This document shows, one piece after another, positions 54,452 to 62,788 of a DNA stretch of 64,000 bases (position 1 is the stretch's first letter; each line of letters begins with the position of its first letter). A program made the translations under genes and the position numbers. A model generated the notes under the pieces. It made no database searches, was not told the DNA's origin, and saw nothing but the letters and a program-made list of their open reading frames with translations. The DNA comes from Janibacter sp. CX7 (GTDB lineage Bacteria; Actinomycetota; Actinomycetes; Actinomycetales; Dermatophilaceae), in the NCBI RefSeq assembly GCF_024362365.1, contig NZ_CP101464.1, forward strand, positions 1,984,001 through 2,048,000, given 5' to 3'.

Positions 54452-55383
54452 GGGGTCCATTGTGTCGGACGCACCGCGAGCTCCAGCGCCCTGCTCCGCA
54501 GGTCGTGGGACGCGGCGTCGAGCCACTCCACGCGCGGGTCGGGCCGCAGCCACGACTCCTGCCGTCGGGCATAGCGTCGGGTGGCGCGGGCCGTGTCGGC
54601 GATCGCCTCCTCCCGCCCCCAGCGGCCGTCGAGCTCGCCGAGGGCCTGGGCGTAGCCGATGGCCCGCGAGGCGGTGCGGCCGCCGCGCAGCCCGGCGGCA
54701 TCGAGCCGGCGGACCTCGTCGAGCAGGCCGGCCTCCCACATCGCGCGGGTGCGGCGGTCGATCCGGTCGGTCAGGGCGTCCCAGTCGTCGCGCAGCCCGA
54801 TGACGAGCGAAGGGCGGCGGTAGCGCTTCGTGGGCGCTGTCGCCGAGAAGGGCCGGCCGGTGATCTCGACGACCTCGAGGGCGCGGATGATCCGCCGGAT
54901 GTTGTTGGGCTCGATGGCCTCGGCGGCGGCCGGGTCGACCTCACGCAACCGATGACGAAGGGCGGCGCGCCCCCCTTCGTCCTGCGCCCGGTCCTCGAGC
55001 CGGGCCCGCACGGCGGGATCCGTCGGCGGGATGTCGAGGTGGTCGAGCGCGGCCCGCACGTAGAGGCCGGAGCCACCGGCGAGGACCGGGACGAGCCCGC
55101 GGTCGCGGATGTCGACGATCGCCGCCTCGGCCCGGGCCTGGAAGTCCGCGAGGGTGGCCTCGTCCGTGACGTCGAGGACATCGAGGAGGTGGTGCGGGAT
55201 GCCGCGCCGCTCCCCCACCGGCAGCTTGTTGGTCCCGATGTCCATGCCGCGGTAGAGCTGCATGGCGTCGGCGTTGACCACCTCGCCGCCGAGCTGCTCC
55301 GCGAGGTCGAGCGCGAGGTCGGACTTGCCGGTGGCCGTGGCCCCGACGACGGCGACGACCTCGGGGCGGTGCGTCCCGCTCAC
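54448..55383 (-). CDS. miaA: tRNA dimethylallyltransferase
   Basis: A 311-residue enzyme with the P-loop GATATGKS (14-21), DAMQLYRGMDIGTNK and the Zn-finger-less bacterial insertion domain. It adds the dimethylallyl group to A37 of tRNAs, which MiaB (57154) then methylthiolates. The GTG start overlaps the def stop as GTGA. Confidence 0.97.
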   Translation of the reverse strand: MSGTHRPEVVAVVGATATGKSDLALDLAEQLGGEVVNADAMQLYRGMDIGTNKLPVGERRGIPHHLLDVLDVTDEATLADFQARAEAAIVDIRDRGLVPVLAGGSGLYVRAALDHLDIPPTDPAVRARLEDRAQDEGGRAALRHRLREVDPAAAEAIEPNNIRRIIRALEVVEITGRPFSATAPTKRYRRPSLVIGLRDDWDALTDRIDRRTRAMWEAGLLDEVRRLDAAGLRGGRTASRAIGYAQALGELDGRWGREEAIADTARATRRYARRQESWLRPDPRVEWLDAASHDLRSRALELAVRPTQWTP

Positions 55384-55967
55384 TCCTCGTCGTCGTCGTG
55401 ACCGAAGGGGTCCGGGCCCTCGCCCGGCATCCACGTCAGGCCGGCGACGCCCCAGCCCTCGGCCTTGATCGCCTTGCGGGCCTTCTTCTTCCACTTGTCG
55501 CCGAGGCGGTCGACGTAGAGGAAGCCGTTGAGGTGGTCGTACTCGTGCTGCATGCAGCGGGCGAACCAGCCGGTGGCCGAGAAGGAGATCTCGTTGCCGT
55601 CCCAGTCGTAGCCGCTCACCTCGGCCCGCTCACCACGCCGCAGCGGGTAGGAGTAGCCCGGCACGGACAGGCAGCCCTCGGACTCGTGGTCGCGGTCGGG
55701 CTCGCCGACGGCGGGCTTGCTCGCCTTGACGTAGGGGTTGATGACGTGGCCGAGGGCGGGGACGCCGTCGTCGTTGGCCATGCTCCACGTGAAGATCCGC
55801 AGCCCCACGCCGATCTGCGGCGCGGCCAGGCCGACGCCGTGCGCGGCCTCCTGGGTCTCGTACATGTCCTCGACGAGGGTGCGCAGCTCGGCGTCGAAGG
55901 TCGTGACCGGCTCCGAACGGGTGTGCAGGACCGGCTCGCCGCAGATGGTGATGGCGTGGATCGTCAT
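55380..55967 (-). CDS. def: Peptide deformylase
   Basis: A 195-residue metalloenzyme with GVGLAAPQIG (44-53), EGCLSVPG (Cys99) and HEYDHLNG (His141, Glu142, His145). It removes formyl groups from nascent proteins. ATG 55967 is preceded by TAGGAT seven bases upstream; an ATG at 55976 would lie inside that box. The long basic C-terminal tail (WKKKARKAIKAEGW and onward) is typical of actinobacterial forms. Confidence 0.95.
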   Translation of the reverse strand: MTIHAITICGEPVLHTRSEPVTTFDAELRTLVEDMYETQEAAHGVGLAAPQIGVGLRIFTWSMANDDGVPALGHVINPYVKASKPAVGEPDRDHESEGCLSVPGYSYPLRRGERAEVSGYDWDGNEISFSATGWFARCMQHEYDHLNGFLYVDRLGDKWKKKARKAIKAEGWGVAGLTWMPGEGPDPFGHDDDEE

Positions 55968-55974
55968 GAGCGGC

Positions 55975-55980
55975 ATCCTA
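55975..55980 (-). promoter_or_regulatory. Leaderless -10 box (TAGGAT) of def-miaA-dapF
   Basis: TAGGAT lies seven bases before ATG 55967. A perfect 18-base palindrome (GGTCGCCGC and its mirror) at 55981-55998 abuts it upstream and could be an operator or a hairpin. Confidence 0.45.
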
Positions 55981-56044
55981 GGTCGCCGCGCGGCGACCCA
56001 CGGCACCCAGGACCGGCCGGCGGGCGGGCACGGGGAGACGCAGA

Positions 56045-56086
56045 GCGGCGCCGAGACCGGACAGGGGGTTCCGGTCCCGGCGCCGC
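56045..56086 (-). terminator. Hairpin terminator candidate downstream of yceI (distal)
   Basis: GCGGCGCCG-A-GACCGGA (56045-56061) pairs with 56070-56086 with one mismatch and an 8-base loop. Confidence 0.55.
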
Positions 56087-56093
56087 CGGGGGT

Positions 56094-56116
56094 GTCCGGC
56101 GTCAGGGACGCCGGAC
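56094..56116 (-). terminator. Hairpin terminator downstream of yceI (proximal)
   Basis: GTCCGGCGTC-AGG-GACGCCGGAC is a perfect 10-bp stem with a 3-base loop, 12 bases beyond the yceI stop. Confidence 0.65.
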
Positions 56117-56128
56117 GGTCTGTGGGCC

Positions 56129-56695
56129 TCAGGCCTGCTTGATGGCCGAGAGGTCGAGGGTGAGCGTGATCTTCTTCGAGACGAGGACGCCGCCGGTCTC
56201 GAGCGCGGCGTTCCAGGTCAGGCCGAAGTCCTCACGGTCGACGTCGGTGCGGGCGGTGAAGCCGGCGCGGACGTTGCCGAAGGGGTCCTGTGCGGTGCCC
56301 TCGTACTCGGCGGCCAGCTCGACCTGGCGGGTGACGCCCTTGATGGTCAGGTCGCCGACGAGGGTGAACTCCTCGCCCTTGACGTCCTTGATGCCCGTGC
56401 TGGCGAAGGTGATGACCGGGTTGTTCTCGACGTCGAAGAAGTCGGCCGACTTCAGGTGGCCGTCGCGGTCGGCGGAGCCGGTGTCGATCGAGGCGACCTG
56501 CATCGTGGCGTTCGCGGTCGAGGCGGCGAAGTCCTCGGCGACGGTGATCGTGCCCTCGAGCTCGCGGAAGTAGCCGCGGACCTTGGTGACCATCGCGTGG
56601 CGGGCGACGAAGCCGACCTCGGAGTGGCTGGCGTCGAGGACGTACGTGCCGGCGGCCAGGTCGGCGAGGGGGGTGATGGCGGTGGACTCGGTCAT
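56129..56695 (-). CDS. YceI-family lipid-binding protein
   Basis: A 188-residue lipocalin-like protein with the YceI signatures YVLDASHSEVGFVARHAMVT, GHLKSADFFDVENNPVITF and LTIKGVTRQVEL. The family binds polyisoprenoids or fatty amides. No signal peptide, so this is a cytoplasmic form as is common in Actinobacteria. ATG 56695 has AAGGAG upstream. A clear sigma70-type promoter lies 45-73 bases before the start. Confidence 0.9.
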   Translation of the reverse strand: MTESTAITPLADLAAGTYVLDASHSEVGFVARHAMVTKVRGYFRELEGTITVAEDFAASTANATMQVASIDTGSADRDGHLKSADFFDVENNPVITFASTGIKDVKGEEFTLVGDLTIKGVTRQVELAAEYEGTAQDPFGNVRAGFTARTDVDREDFGLTWNAALETGGVLVSKKITLTLDLSAIKQA

Positions 56696-56739
56696 GTCGT
56701 GCTCCTTGGCGATCGGGGTGGTCTCTTGGTGCACCACTT

Positions 56740-56768
56740 ACATTAGGGGCAATTGGTTGTCGTGTCAA
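56740..56768 (-). promoter_or_regulatory. Sigma70-type promoter of yceI with embedded operator-like repeats
   Basis: TTGACA (56768-56763) and TAATGT (56745-56740) are separated by 17 bases. The region 56735-56790 is the most AT-rich of the window. CAATTGGTTG and CAACTATTGG flank a 6-base centre across the -35 and could be a MarR-type operator. Confidence 0.7.
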
Positions 56769-56886
56769 CTATTGGTTTTTCAACGAAATGTACACGCTAC
56801 GCCGTCAGCGGTTGAAGCGCGCGGGCTGACGTGTTTGGCTGGACGTACGGCCCGTCACCGGGCAACCCGACACGAAGGAGAACACC

Positions 56887-57066
56887 ATGGGGTTCGACGA
56901 TCTGAAGGGCAAGGCGACCGACTCGCTGGGCGAGAACAGCGACAAGGTCGAGCAGGTGAGCGACCAGGGCCTCGACAAGGCCGGCGAGTTCGCCGAGGGC
57001 AAGGGTGCCAGCTCCGAACACGCCGACAAGGGCAAGGACTTCCTCGACGGCAAGATCGGCGAGTGA
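56887..57066 (+). CDS. Small MT0933-like antitoxin-family protein
   Basis: A 59-residue hydrophilic protein, MGFDDLKGKATDSLGENS followed by Lys-Ala-Gly and Asp-Lys rich segments, with the pattern of the Rv0909/MT0933 antitoxin family. In Mycobacterium the partner is Rv0910; no such toxin is adjacent here. Alternatively it could be a CsbD-like stress protein. AAGGAG lies before ATG 56887. The stop is followed by a strong terminator. Confidence 0.7.
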   Translation: MGFDDLKGKATDSLGENSDKVEQVSDQGLDKAGEFAEGKGASSEHADKGKDFLDGKIGE

Positions 57067-57084
57067 GGCTGCCTCACTGACAGC

Positions 57085-57127
57085 ACGAAGGGGGCTGGTC
57101 ACCGTGACGGTGACCAGCCCCCTTCGT
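57085..57127. terminator. Bidirectional hairpin terminator with the 9-mer at its base
   Basis: A 20-bp perfect stem (57085-57104 with 57108-57127) around a 3-base loop lies between the antitoxin-like gene and convergent miaB. The stem base contains CGAAGGGGG and CCCCCTTCG. Confidence 0.85.
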
Positions 57128-57153
57128 CGTGCCCGGGTGGTGCGGTGGCGCTC

Positions 57154-58692
57154 TCAGGCCCCGCAGGCCGGGCCGGCGGTCGCCACCGGCGGCGGGGCGC
57201 CGACACTCGGCAGGCCCAGGCTCACCGCGGGCTTGGAGACGGTGCCCGCGGCAGCGCCCTCCTGCAGAGCCGCCCAGGCATCGCCGCCCGGCGTGCGGCG
57301 CACGCTGAAGACCCCGCCCTCGATCGCCGAGTCGGCGACGATGTGGTGCGGGGCGCCGTAGGTGACGCCGACGGTGACCATGTCACCGGGGCGCGGACGC
57401 TCGGCCTCGGGCAGGTCCTCGGGCAGGGCGAAGTGGACGAGGCGGTTGTCGGGGGCGCGCCCGCTGAGCCGGGCGGTCTCGCGGTCCTTGCGCCCCTCCC
57501 CCGTCGCGACCAGGACCTCGAGCTCGCGGCCCTCCTGCTCGCGGTTGCCCGCCCACGAGATCTCGTCCTGCAGGGCGACGAGCCGCTCGTAGCGCTCCTG
57601 GACGACCTCCTTGGGCACCTGGTCGTCCATCGTCGCCGCCGGGGTACCGGGGCGGATCGAGTACTGGAAGGTGAAGGCCGAGGAGAAGCGGGACTCGCGC
57701 ACGACGCGCAGGGTCTCCTCGAAGTCGGCGTCGGTCTCGCCGGGGAAGCCGACGATGATGTCCGTCGTGATCGCCGCGTCGGGGATGCGCTCGCGCACCC
57801 GGTCGAGGATGCCGAGGAAGCGCTCGGAGCGGTAGCTGCGACGCATGGCCTTGAGCACGCGGTCGGATCCGGACTGCAGCGGCATGTGCAGGCTCGGCAT
57901 GACATTGGGCGTCTCGGCCATCGCGTCGATGACGTCGTCGGTGAAGGCGGCGGGGTGCGGGCTGGTGAAGCGCACCCGCTCCAGGCCGTGGATGTCGCCG
58001 CAGGCCCGCAGCAGCTTGCCGAAGGCGAGCCGGTCGCCGAACTCGACGCCGTAGCTGTTGACGTTCTGGCCCAGGAGGGTGACCTCGACGACGCCCTGCG
58101 CGACGAGCGCCTCCACCTCGGCGAGGATCTCGCCGGGACGGCGGTCCTTCTCCTTGCCCCGCAGCGCCGGGACGATGCAGAAGGTGCAGGTGTTGTTGCA
58201 CCCGACGGAGATCGAGGTCCAGCCCGAGTAGGCCGAGTCACGGCGGGTCGGCAGGGTCGAGGGGAAGGTCTCGAGGGCCTCGAGGATCTCGACCTGCGCC
58301 TCCTCGTTGTGCCGCGCGCGGTCGAGCAGCGCGGGCAGGCTGCCGATGTTGTGCGTGCCGAAGACGACGTCGACCCACGGGGCGCGCTCGACGATCGTCG
58401 CGCGGTCCTTCTGCGCCATGCAGCCGCCGACGGCGATCTGCAGGTCGGGGTTGCGCTGCTTGAGCGGGCGCAGCTGGCCGAGGTTGCCGTAGAGCTTGTT
58501 GTCCGCATTTTCGCGCACCGCACAGGTGTTGAAGACGACGACGTCGGCCACCTCACCGCGCTCGTCGGCGGGCAGGCTCGCGAGGTCGACGTACCCGGCG
58601 GTCTCGAGGAGGCCGGCGAGCCGCTCGGAGTCGTGCACGTTCATCTGGCACCCGTGGGTGCGCACGTCGTAGGTCTTGGCAGTCGCAGTCAT
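57154..58692 (-). CDS. miaB: tRNA-2-methylthio-N6-dimethylallyladenosine synthase MiaB
   Basis: A 512-residue radical SAM methylthiotransferase with two clusters: UPF0004 cysteines 15, 57 and 91, and the SAM triad Cys165-x3-Cys169-x2-Cys172, plus a C-terminal TRAM domain. It acts after MiaA at A37. ATG 58692 follows TACCCT by nine bases. An Ala- and Pro-rich tail of about 40 residues extends beyond the TRAM domain. Glu61-Asn62 is coded GAA-AAT. Confidence 0.96.
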   Translation of the reverse strand: MTATAKTYDVRTHGCQMNVHDSERLAGLLETAGYVDLASLPADERGEVADVVVFNTCAVRENADNKLYGNLGQLRPLKQRNPDLQIAVGGCMAQKDRATIVERAPWVDVVFGTHNIGSLPALLDRARHNEEAQVEILEALETFPSTLPTRRDSAYSGWTSISVGCNNTCTFCIVPALRGKEKDRRPGEILAEVEALVAQGVVEVTLLGQNVNSYGVEFGDRLAFGKLLRACGDIHGLERVRFTSPHPAAFTDDVIDAMAETPNVMPSLHMPLQSGSDRVLKAMRRSYRSERFLGILDRVRERIPDAAITTDIIVGFPGETDADFEETLRVVRESRFSSAFTFQYSIRPGTPAATMDDQVPKEVVQERYERLVALQDEISWAGNREQEGRELEVLVATGEGRKDRETARLSGRAPDNRLVHFALPEDLPEAERPRPGDMVTVGVTYGAPHHIVADSAIEGGVFSVRRTPGGDAWAALQEGAAAGTVSKPAVSLGLPSVGAPPPVATAGPACGA

Positions 58693-58701
58693 GACCCGAC
58701 A

Positions 58702-58707
58702 AGGGTA
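58702..58707 (-). promoter_or_regulatory. -10 box (TACCCT) of miaB
   Basis: TACCCT lies nine bases before ATG 58692, between the terminator at 58714-58742 and the gene. Confidence 0.4.
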
Positions 58708-58713
58708 CGTCGG

Positions 58714-58742
58714 GACGAAGGGGGTGCCCCACCCCCTTCGTC
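58714..58742. terminator. Hairpin terminator with the 9-mer at its base
   Basis: GACGAAGGGGGTG-CCC-CACCCCCTTCGTC is a perfect 13-bp stem with a 3-base loop, just beyond the transglutaminase stop and upstream of miaB. Confidence 0.85.
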
Positions 58743-58747
58743 CGTCG

Positions 58748-59596
58748 TCACCCGATGCGGGTGTAGGTGATGTCGAGCTCGAGGTCGGTGACCTGCGGGC
58801 CGACGAACATGCCGCGGAAGGGCGCGACGTCGTCGTAGTCGCGGCCACGGCCGACGACGACGTGGTCGAGGCCGACCGGCCCGAGGTTCGTCGGGTCGAT
58901 CGGGTGCCAGCCGCGGTCCCACAGCTCGATCCACGCGTGGTTGCGCGCCGGCACCGTCGTGCCGCGCTCGATCTCGGCCTCGTCGACGGTGAGGTAGCCG
59001 CTGACGTAGCGGGCCGGGACCTCGATGGCGCGCAGCGCACCGAGGACGACGTGGGCGAAGTCCTGGCAGACGCCGCGGCGACCCTCCCAGACGTCGGCCG
59101 CCGTCGCCTGCCACCCGGTGATGCCGCGCTCGTAGGTCATCGCGTCGTGGATCCGCTGGACGATGTCCATCGCCGCCTGGCGCGGGGTCGCGGCATCGGC
59201 GAACTCCTGCGCGAGGGCGACGACCTGCGCCGGCGGCTCGGTGCGGCCGGTCTGCGCGAGGTACTCGCTCAGCCGGTCACGGGTGGACTCCTCACGCACG
59301 GCGCCCCAACCGCTCGCCTCGACGTGCACGGGCAGCTCGGAGCGCTCGACCGTGCTCGTCGCCTCGATCTCGAGGACGTCGTGCGGGGTCTGCGACTCCA
59401 TCGCCATGACCTGGGTGCCCCAGTGGTCCTCGTAGACATGGCTCCACGTGAGGGGCTTGACCCGCACGCGCGCCTCGAGGGTCGCCTGGCCGGGCTCGGT
59501 GACCGGGATCATCCGCAGCTCGTTGTGCGCTGCGGTGACCTCGCCGTCGTAGCGCATCATCGTGCGGTGGACGATGCGGTGTCGCCTGGTGCTCAA
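58748..59596 (-). CDS. Transglutaminase-like protein of the ATP-grasp/alpha-E operon
   Basis: A 282-residue protein with an N-terminal Bact_transglu_N domain (about 10-90) and a transglutaminase core: Cys in [11 protein letters not shown], His in NHAWIELW and Asp in PIDPTN. The start is a TTG (59596) overlapping the alpha-E stop as TTGA; residues begin [12 protein letters not shown], where homologues begin. The three-gene set is thought to make or modify a peptide product; its function is undefined. Confidence 0.9.
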   Translation of the reverse strand: MSTRRHRIVHRTMMRYDGEVTAAHNELRMIPVTEPGQATLEARVRVKPLTWSHVYEDHWGTQVMAMESQTPHDVLEIEATSTVERSELPVHVEASGWGAVREESTRDRLSEYLAQTGRTEPPAQVVALAQEFADAATPRQAAMDIVQRIHDAMTYERGITGWQATAADVWEGRRGVCQDFAHVVLGALRAIEVPARYVSGYLTVDEAEIERGTTVPARNHAWIELWDRGWHPIDPTNLGPVGLDHVVVGRGRDYDDVAPFRGMFVGPQVTDLELDITYTRIG

Positions 59597-60513
59597 AGGA
59601 TCTCTCCCGTCCACTCCTGGACCGGCGCCGACATGAAGTAGCGCGCGCCGATCGCGTCGGATGCCTCCACGACTGCGTCCTGGACCTCCTGCATGCGCCC
59701 GTGGAGGTCCTGCAGCACCGAGTCGGGGTTGCTGAACTCCAGCGAGGTGCGGGCCTGCCCGAGGATGCGTCGGGCCTCGTCGGAGAAGCCGACCCGGTCG
59801 TCGTCGGGCGAGAGGACCGTCAGGCGCTCCTCCGCCTCGCGCAGGGCCGCGATGACCGAGCGCGGGAAGCGTCGGTCGAGGGTGAGGAAGGCCGCGGCCG
59901 TGCGATCGGTGACGACGCCGCGCATCGTGCGCAGCATCGCCTGCTGGGCACCGCAGCTGGCGAGGACCGAGCCCCACCCGGGGCCGAAGTCGCTCGCGCC
60001 CGTCGCCACGAGCCGGGCCGTCATGTCGGCCCGCTCGAGAGCGCGACCGAGGACGAGGAAGTCCCAGGCGTCGTCGTGGCTCATCGTCGTGTCGGCCAGC
60101 CCGTCGACGAGGGCCGAGCGCTCGCGGACGTAGCCCAGGTGGTGCTGGGTGGCGGGGCCGCGGCGGAAGGAGTTGAACCGGTGGTAGGTCGTGTTGATGG
60201 CCTCCCACATCTCGGTGGAGACCGTCTCGCGGGCCCGCCGCGCGTTCTCGCGGGCCGCGTGCCACGAGCCGGTGACCGAGTTGGGGTTCGTCGCGTCGAA
60301 GACGAGCATGCGGCTCGTCCCCTCGTAGTCGACCTCGCCCACGTCGTCGTAGCCCATGATCCCGCGCAGCACCATCGTGCAGGCGGTCTGCTCGTCGGCG
60401 GCCGGGTCCTCGAGCAGCTGCAGGCGCAGCACGTCGACGATCCGGGCCGTGCCGTCGGCGCGCTCGACGTAGCGACCGATCCAGAAGAGCGAGTCGGCGA
60501 TCCGGCTGAGCAT
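59593..60513 (-). CDS. Alpha-E domain protein
   Basis: A 306-residue all-helical protein beginning MLSRIADSLFWIGRYVERAD, the hallmark of the alpha-E (DUF403) family, always found with a circularly permuted ATP-grasp and a transglutaminase. It may help in ligation of a peptide, but no activity has been shown. It overlaps the ATP-grasp gene by one base (TGATG). Confidence 0.93.
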   Translation of the reverse strand: MLSRIADSLFWIGRYVERADGTARIVDVLRLQLLEDPAADEQTACTMVLRGIMGYDDVGEVDYEGTSRMLVFDATNPNSVTGSWHAARENARRARETVSTEMWEAINTTYHRFNSFRRGPATQHHLGYVRERSALVDGLADTTMSHDDAWDFLVLGRALERADMTARLVATGASDFGPGWGSVLASCGAQQAMLRTMRGVVTDRTAAAFLTLDRRFPRSVIAALREAEERLTVLSPDDDRVGFSDEARRILGQARTSLEFSNPDSVLQDLHGRMQEVQDAVVEASDAIGARYFMSAPVQEWTGEIL

Positions 60514-62117
60514 CAGATGCCCTCCTCGTCCTCGTGCTGGTCCTGCGTCTGGGTCTGGCTCTGCGTCTGGCCCTGGGTCTGCACGTCACCCCGCTCGTGC
60601 GAACCGGAGCCGGTGCCGAGGAAGATCACCTCGCGCTCCTCCATGTCGTGGGGCAGACGGTTGTAGCGGCCGGCGAGCACCCAGGTGTCCTTGGAGCCGC
60701 CGCCCTGGCTGGAGTTGACGACGAGCTGCCCCTCGGGCAGCGCGACCCGGGTCAGGCCACCGGGCAGGACCTCGACGTCCTGGCCGTCGTTGACGGCGAA
60801 GGGGCGCAGGTCGACGTGGCGCGGGCGCAGCTGACCGTCGATGAGCGTCGGCACCGTCGAGAGCTGGACGACCGGCTGGGCGATCCACCCACGCGGGTCG
60901 TCCTGCAGCTTGCCCCGCAGCTCGTCGAGCTCGGCTCCGGTGGCCTTGGGCCCGATGACCAGGCCCTTGCCACCCGAGCCGTCGACGGGCTTGACGACCA
61001 TCTCGTCGAGGCGAGCGAGCACCTCCTGCAGCGCGTCGGGCTCGTTGCACCGGTAGGTGTCGACGTTGGGCAGGATCGGGTCCTCGTCGAGGTAGTAGCG
61101 GGTCAGGTCCGGCACGTAGGAGTAGACGAGCTTGTCATCGGCCACGCCGTTGCCGATGGCATTGGCCAGGGTGACCCGGCCGGCCCGCACTGCCGAGATG
61201 AGCCCGGTGACGCCGAGCATCGAGTCGCGGCGGAAGTGCACCGGGTCGAGGAAGTCGTCGTCGATGCGTCGGTAGATGACGTCGACGCGCTCCTCGCCGT
61301 GGGTCGTGCGCATGCGCACCTCGCCGCCGCGCACGACGAGGTCACGTCCCTCGACGAGCTCGACTCCCATCATCCGGGCGATGAGGGTGTGCTCGAAGTA
61401 GGCGCTGTTGTAGACGCCCGGGGTGAGCACGACGACCGTGGGGTTGGCCCGGCCCTCGGGAGCCGAGGCCCGCAGCGCGCGCAGCAGCATGCGGGGGTAG
61501 TCGTGGACCGGCCGGATGCGCATCGTCGCGAAGGCCTCGGGGAAGACATTGGTCATCGCCCGGCGGTTGGCGATGACGTAGGAGACGCCCGAGGGCACGC
61601 GCACGTTGTCCTCGAGGACGCGGAAGGTGCCCTCCTCGTCGCGGATGAGGTCGATGCCGCTGACGTGGGCGCGCACGCCACCCGGCGGCCGCAGCCCCGT
61701 GACCGCGCGGTGGTAGTGGCTCGAGGTGGAGATCAGCTTCCACGGGACGATGCCGTCCTCGACCGCCCGCGGCAGCCCGCTCGGCCGGCTGTAGATGTCG
61801 TCGAGGAAGGCCTCGAGGACCTTGACCCGCTGGGCCACGCCCTCCTCGACCGTGTGCCAGGCCTCGGCGTCGATGACGCGCGGCACCGCGTCGAGCGGGA
61901 AGGGCCGCTCCTCACCGGCGTGGTCGAAGGTCACGCCCTGCTCGAAGAACATGCGGGCCAGCGCGTCGGCCCGCTCCTTGAGCTCGTCGGGCGCCATCGC
62001 GCGCAGCGTGTGGTGGATCGGCTTGTAGGGCTGCCTGGGATCGCCCGCGTCGTCGAGCATCTCGTCCCACGCCGCACCGCGTGCGTATGTCCCGAAGAGA
62101 GAGTCGCTGTCAGTCAC
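60513..62117 (-). CDS. Circularly permuted ATP-grasp ligase-like protein with Gln/Thr tail
   Basis: A 534-residue protein of the CP_ATPgrasp (DUF404/DUF407) family, with RVLEDNVRVPSGVSYVIANR, VDVIYRRIDDDFLDP and KPVDGSGGKGLVIGP. The last 25 residues are a low-complexity Gln/Thr-rich, then acidic, tail (QTQGQTQSQTQTQDQ). GTG 62117 follows TAGGGT by seven bases (leaderless), preferred over the codon six positions upstream. It heads the alpha-E/transglutaminase operon. Confidence 0.92.
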   Translation of the reverse strand: MTDSDSLFGTYARGAAWDEMLDDAGDPRQPYKPIHHTLRAMAPDELKERADALARMFFEQGVTFDHAGEERPFPLDAVPRVIDAEAWHTVEEGVAQRVKVLEAFLDDIYSRPSGLPRAVEDGIVPWKLISTSSHYHRAVTGLRPPGGVRAHVSGIDLIRDEEGTFRVLEDNVRVPSGVSYVIANRRAMTNVFPEAFATMRIRPVHDYPRMLLRALRASAPEGRANPTVVVLTPGVYNSAYFEHTLIARMMGVELVEGRDLVVRGGEVRMRTTHGEERVDVIYRRIDDDFLDPVHFRRDSMLGVTGLISAVRAGRVTLANAIGNGVADDKLVYSYVPDLTRYYLDEDPILPNVDTYRCNEPDALQEVLARLDEMVVKPVDGSGGKGLVIGPKATGAELDELRGKLQDDPRGWIAQPVVQLSTVPTLIDGQLRPRHVDLRPFAVNDGQDVEVLPGGLTRVALPEGQLVVNSSQGGGSKDTWVLAGRYNRLPHDMEEREVIFLGTGSGSHERGDVQTQGQTQSQTQTQDQHEDEEGI

Positions 62118-62124
62118 GACGCCC

Positions 62125-62130
62125 ACCCTA
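62125..62130 (-). promoter_or_regulatory. Leaderless -10 box (TAGGGT) of the ATP-grasp operon
   Basis: TAGGGT lies seven bases before GTG 62117. Confidence 0.5.
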
Positions 62131-62162
62131 CGCACGCGACACCCCCTGTGGTGCGCACCCGA

Positions 62163-62179
62163 AGCCCCCGGCCGGGGCT
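62163..62179 (-). terminator. Hairpin terminator of recA-recX
   Basis: AGCCCC-CGGCC-GGGGCT lies one base beyond the recX stop. Short but perfect stem; no T-run. Confidence 0.5.
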
Positions 62180-62180
62180 G

Positions 62181-62783
62181 CTAGTCCCGCTGGTGCTCCG
62201 GCTGCGAGTCGAGGGCCTCGGTGATGACCACCCGGGCGACGTCGTGGCCATAGCCCTTGCGGGCGAGCAGGCCCGCCAGACGCCGGGTCTGGGTGGCCCG
62301 GTCCAGCCCGTGCATGGTGCGCAGCTTCTTCGCGACGAGCTCGTGCGCGCGGGCCCGCTCGGCCTCCGGGTCGACGTCCTCGAGCACCGAGGCGGCGAGC
62401 TCCTCGTCGACACCGCGCTTGCGCAGCTCGTGCGACAGGGCCCGTCGGGCGAGCCCACGGCCGGCCTGCTGGGAGCGCACGAGCGCCTGGGCGTAGGCCT
62501 CGTCGTCGACGAGACCGACCTCCTCGAAGCGGTCGAGGACCTCGCTCGCGACATCGGGCGGGCAGCCCTTGCGGGTCAGGGCGTCCTGCAGCTGCTTGCG
62601 GCTCTTGGGCGCGCCGGTCAGCTGACGCAGGACGACGGCTCGCGCGACCGCGTGCTCGTCGGCCTCGGGGTCAGCCTGCGGCCCCTGCGGGTCGGGCGGC
62701 GGGACGGACTCGATGGCGGAGACCGCCGCGCGCAAGCTCTCGAGCTGGCCCGCGGCGGTCTCGTCGTCGTGACGCTCCGGCAT
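62181..62783 (-). CDS. recX: Regulatory protein RecX
   Basis: A 200-residue helical protein with three RecX repeats (about 45-185), such as KSRKQLQDALTRKGCPPDVA and GRGLARRALSHELRKRGVD. RecX limits RecA filament growth. It starts five bases after recA, so it is co-transcribed. The N-terminal 40 residues are an acidic, Pro-rich extension. Confidence 0.95.
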   Translation of the reverse strand: MPERHDDETAAGQLESLRAAVSAIESVPPPDPQGPQADPEADEHAVARAVVLRQLTGAPKSRKQLQDALTRKGCPPDVASEVLDRFEEVGLVDDEAYAQALVRSQQAGRGLARRALSHELRKRGVDEELAASVLEDVDPEAERARAHELVAKKLRTMHGLDRATQTRRLAGLLARKGYGHDVARVVITEALDSQPEHQRD

Positions 62784-62788
62784 GACGA

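Noticed and set aside
55981..55998. Perfect 18-base palindrome by def as a strong operator call
   Set aside because: It is pure G/C apart from its ends and such palindromes arise easily at this composition; noted in the def promoter entry only.
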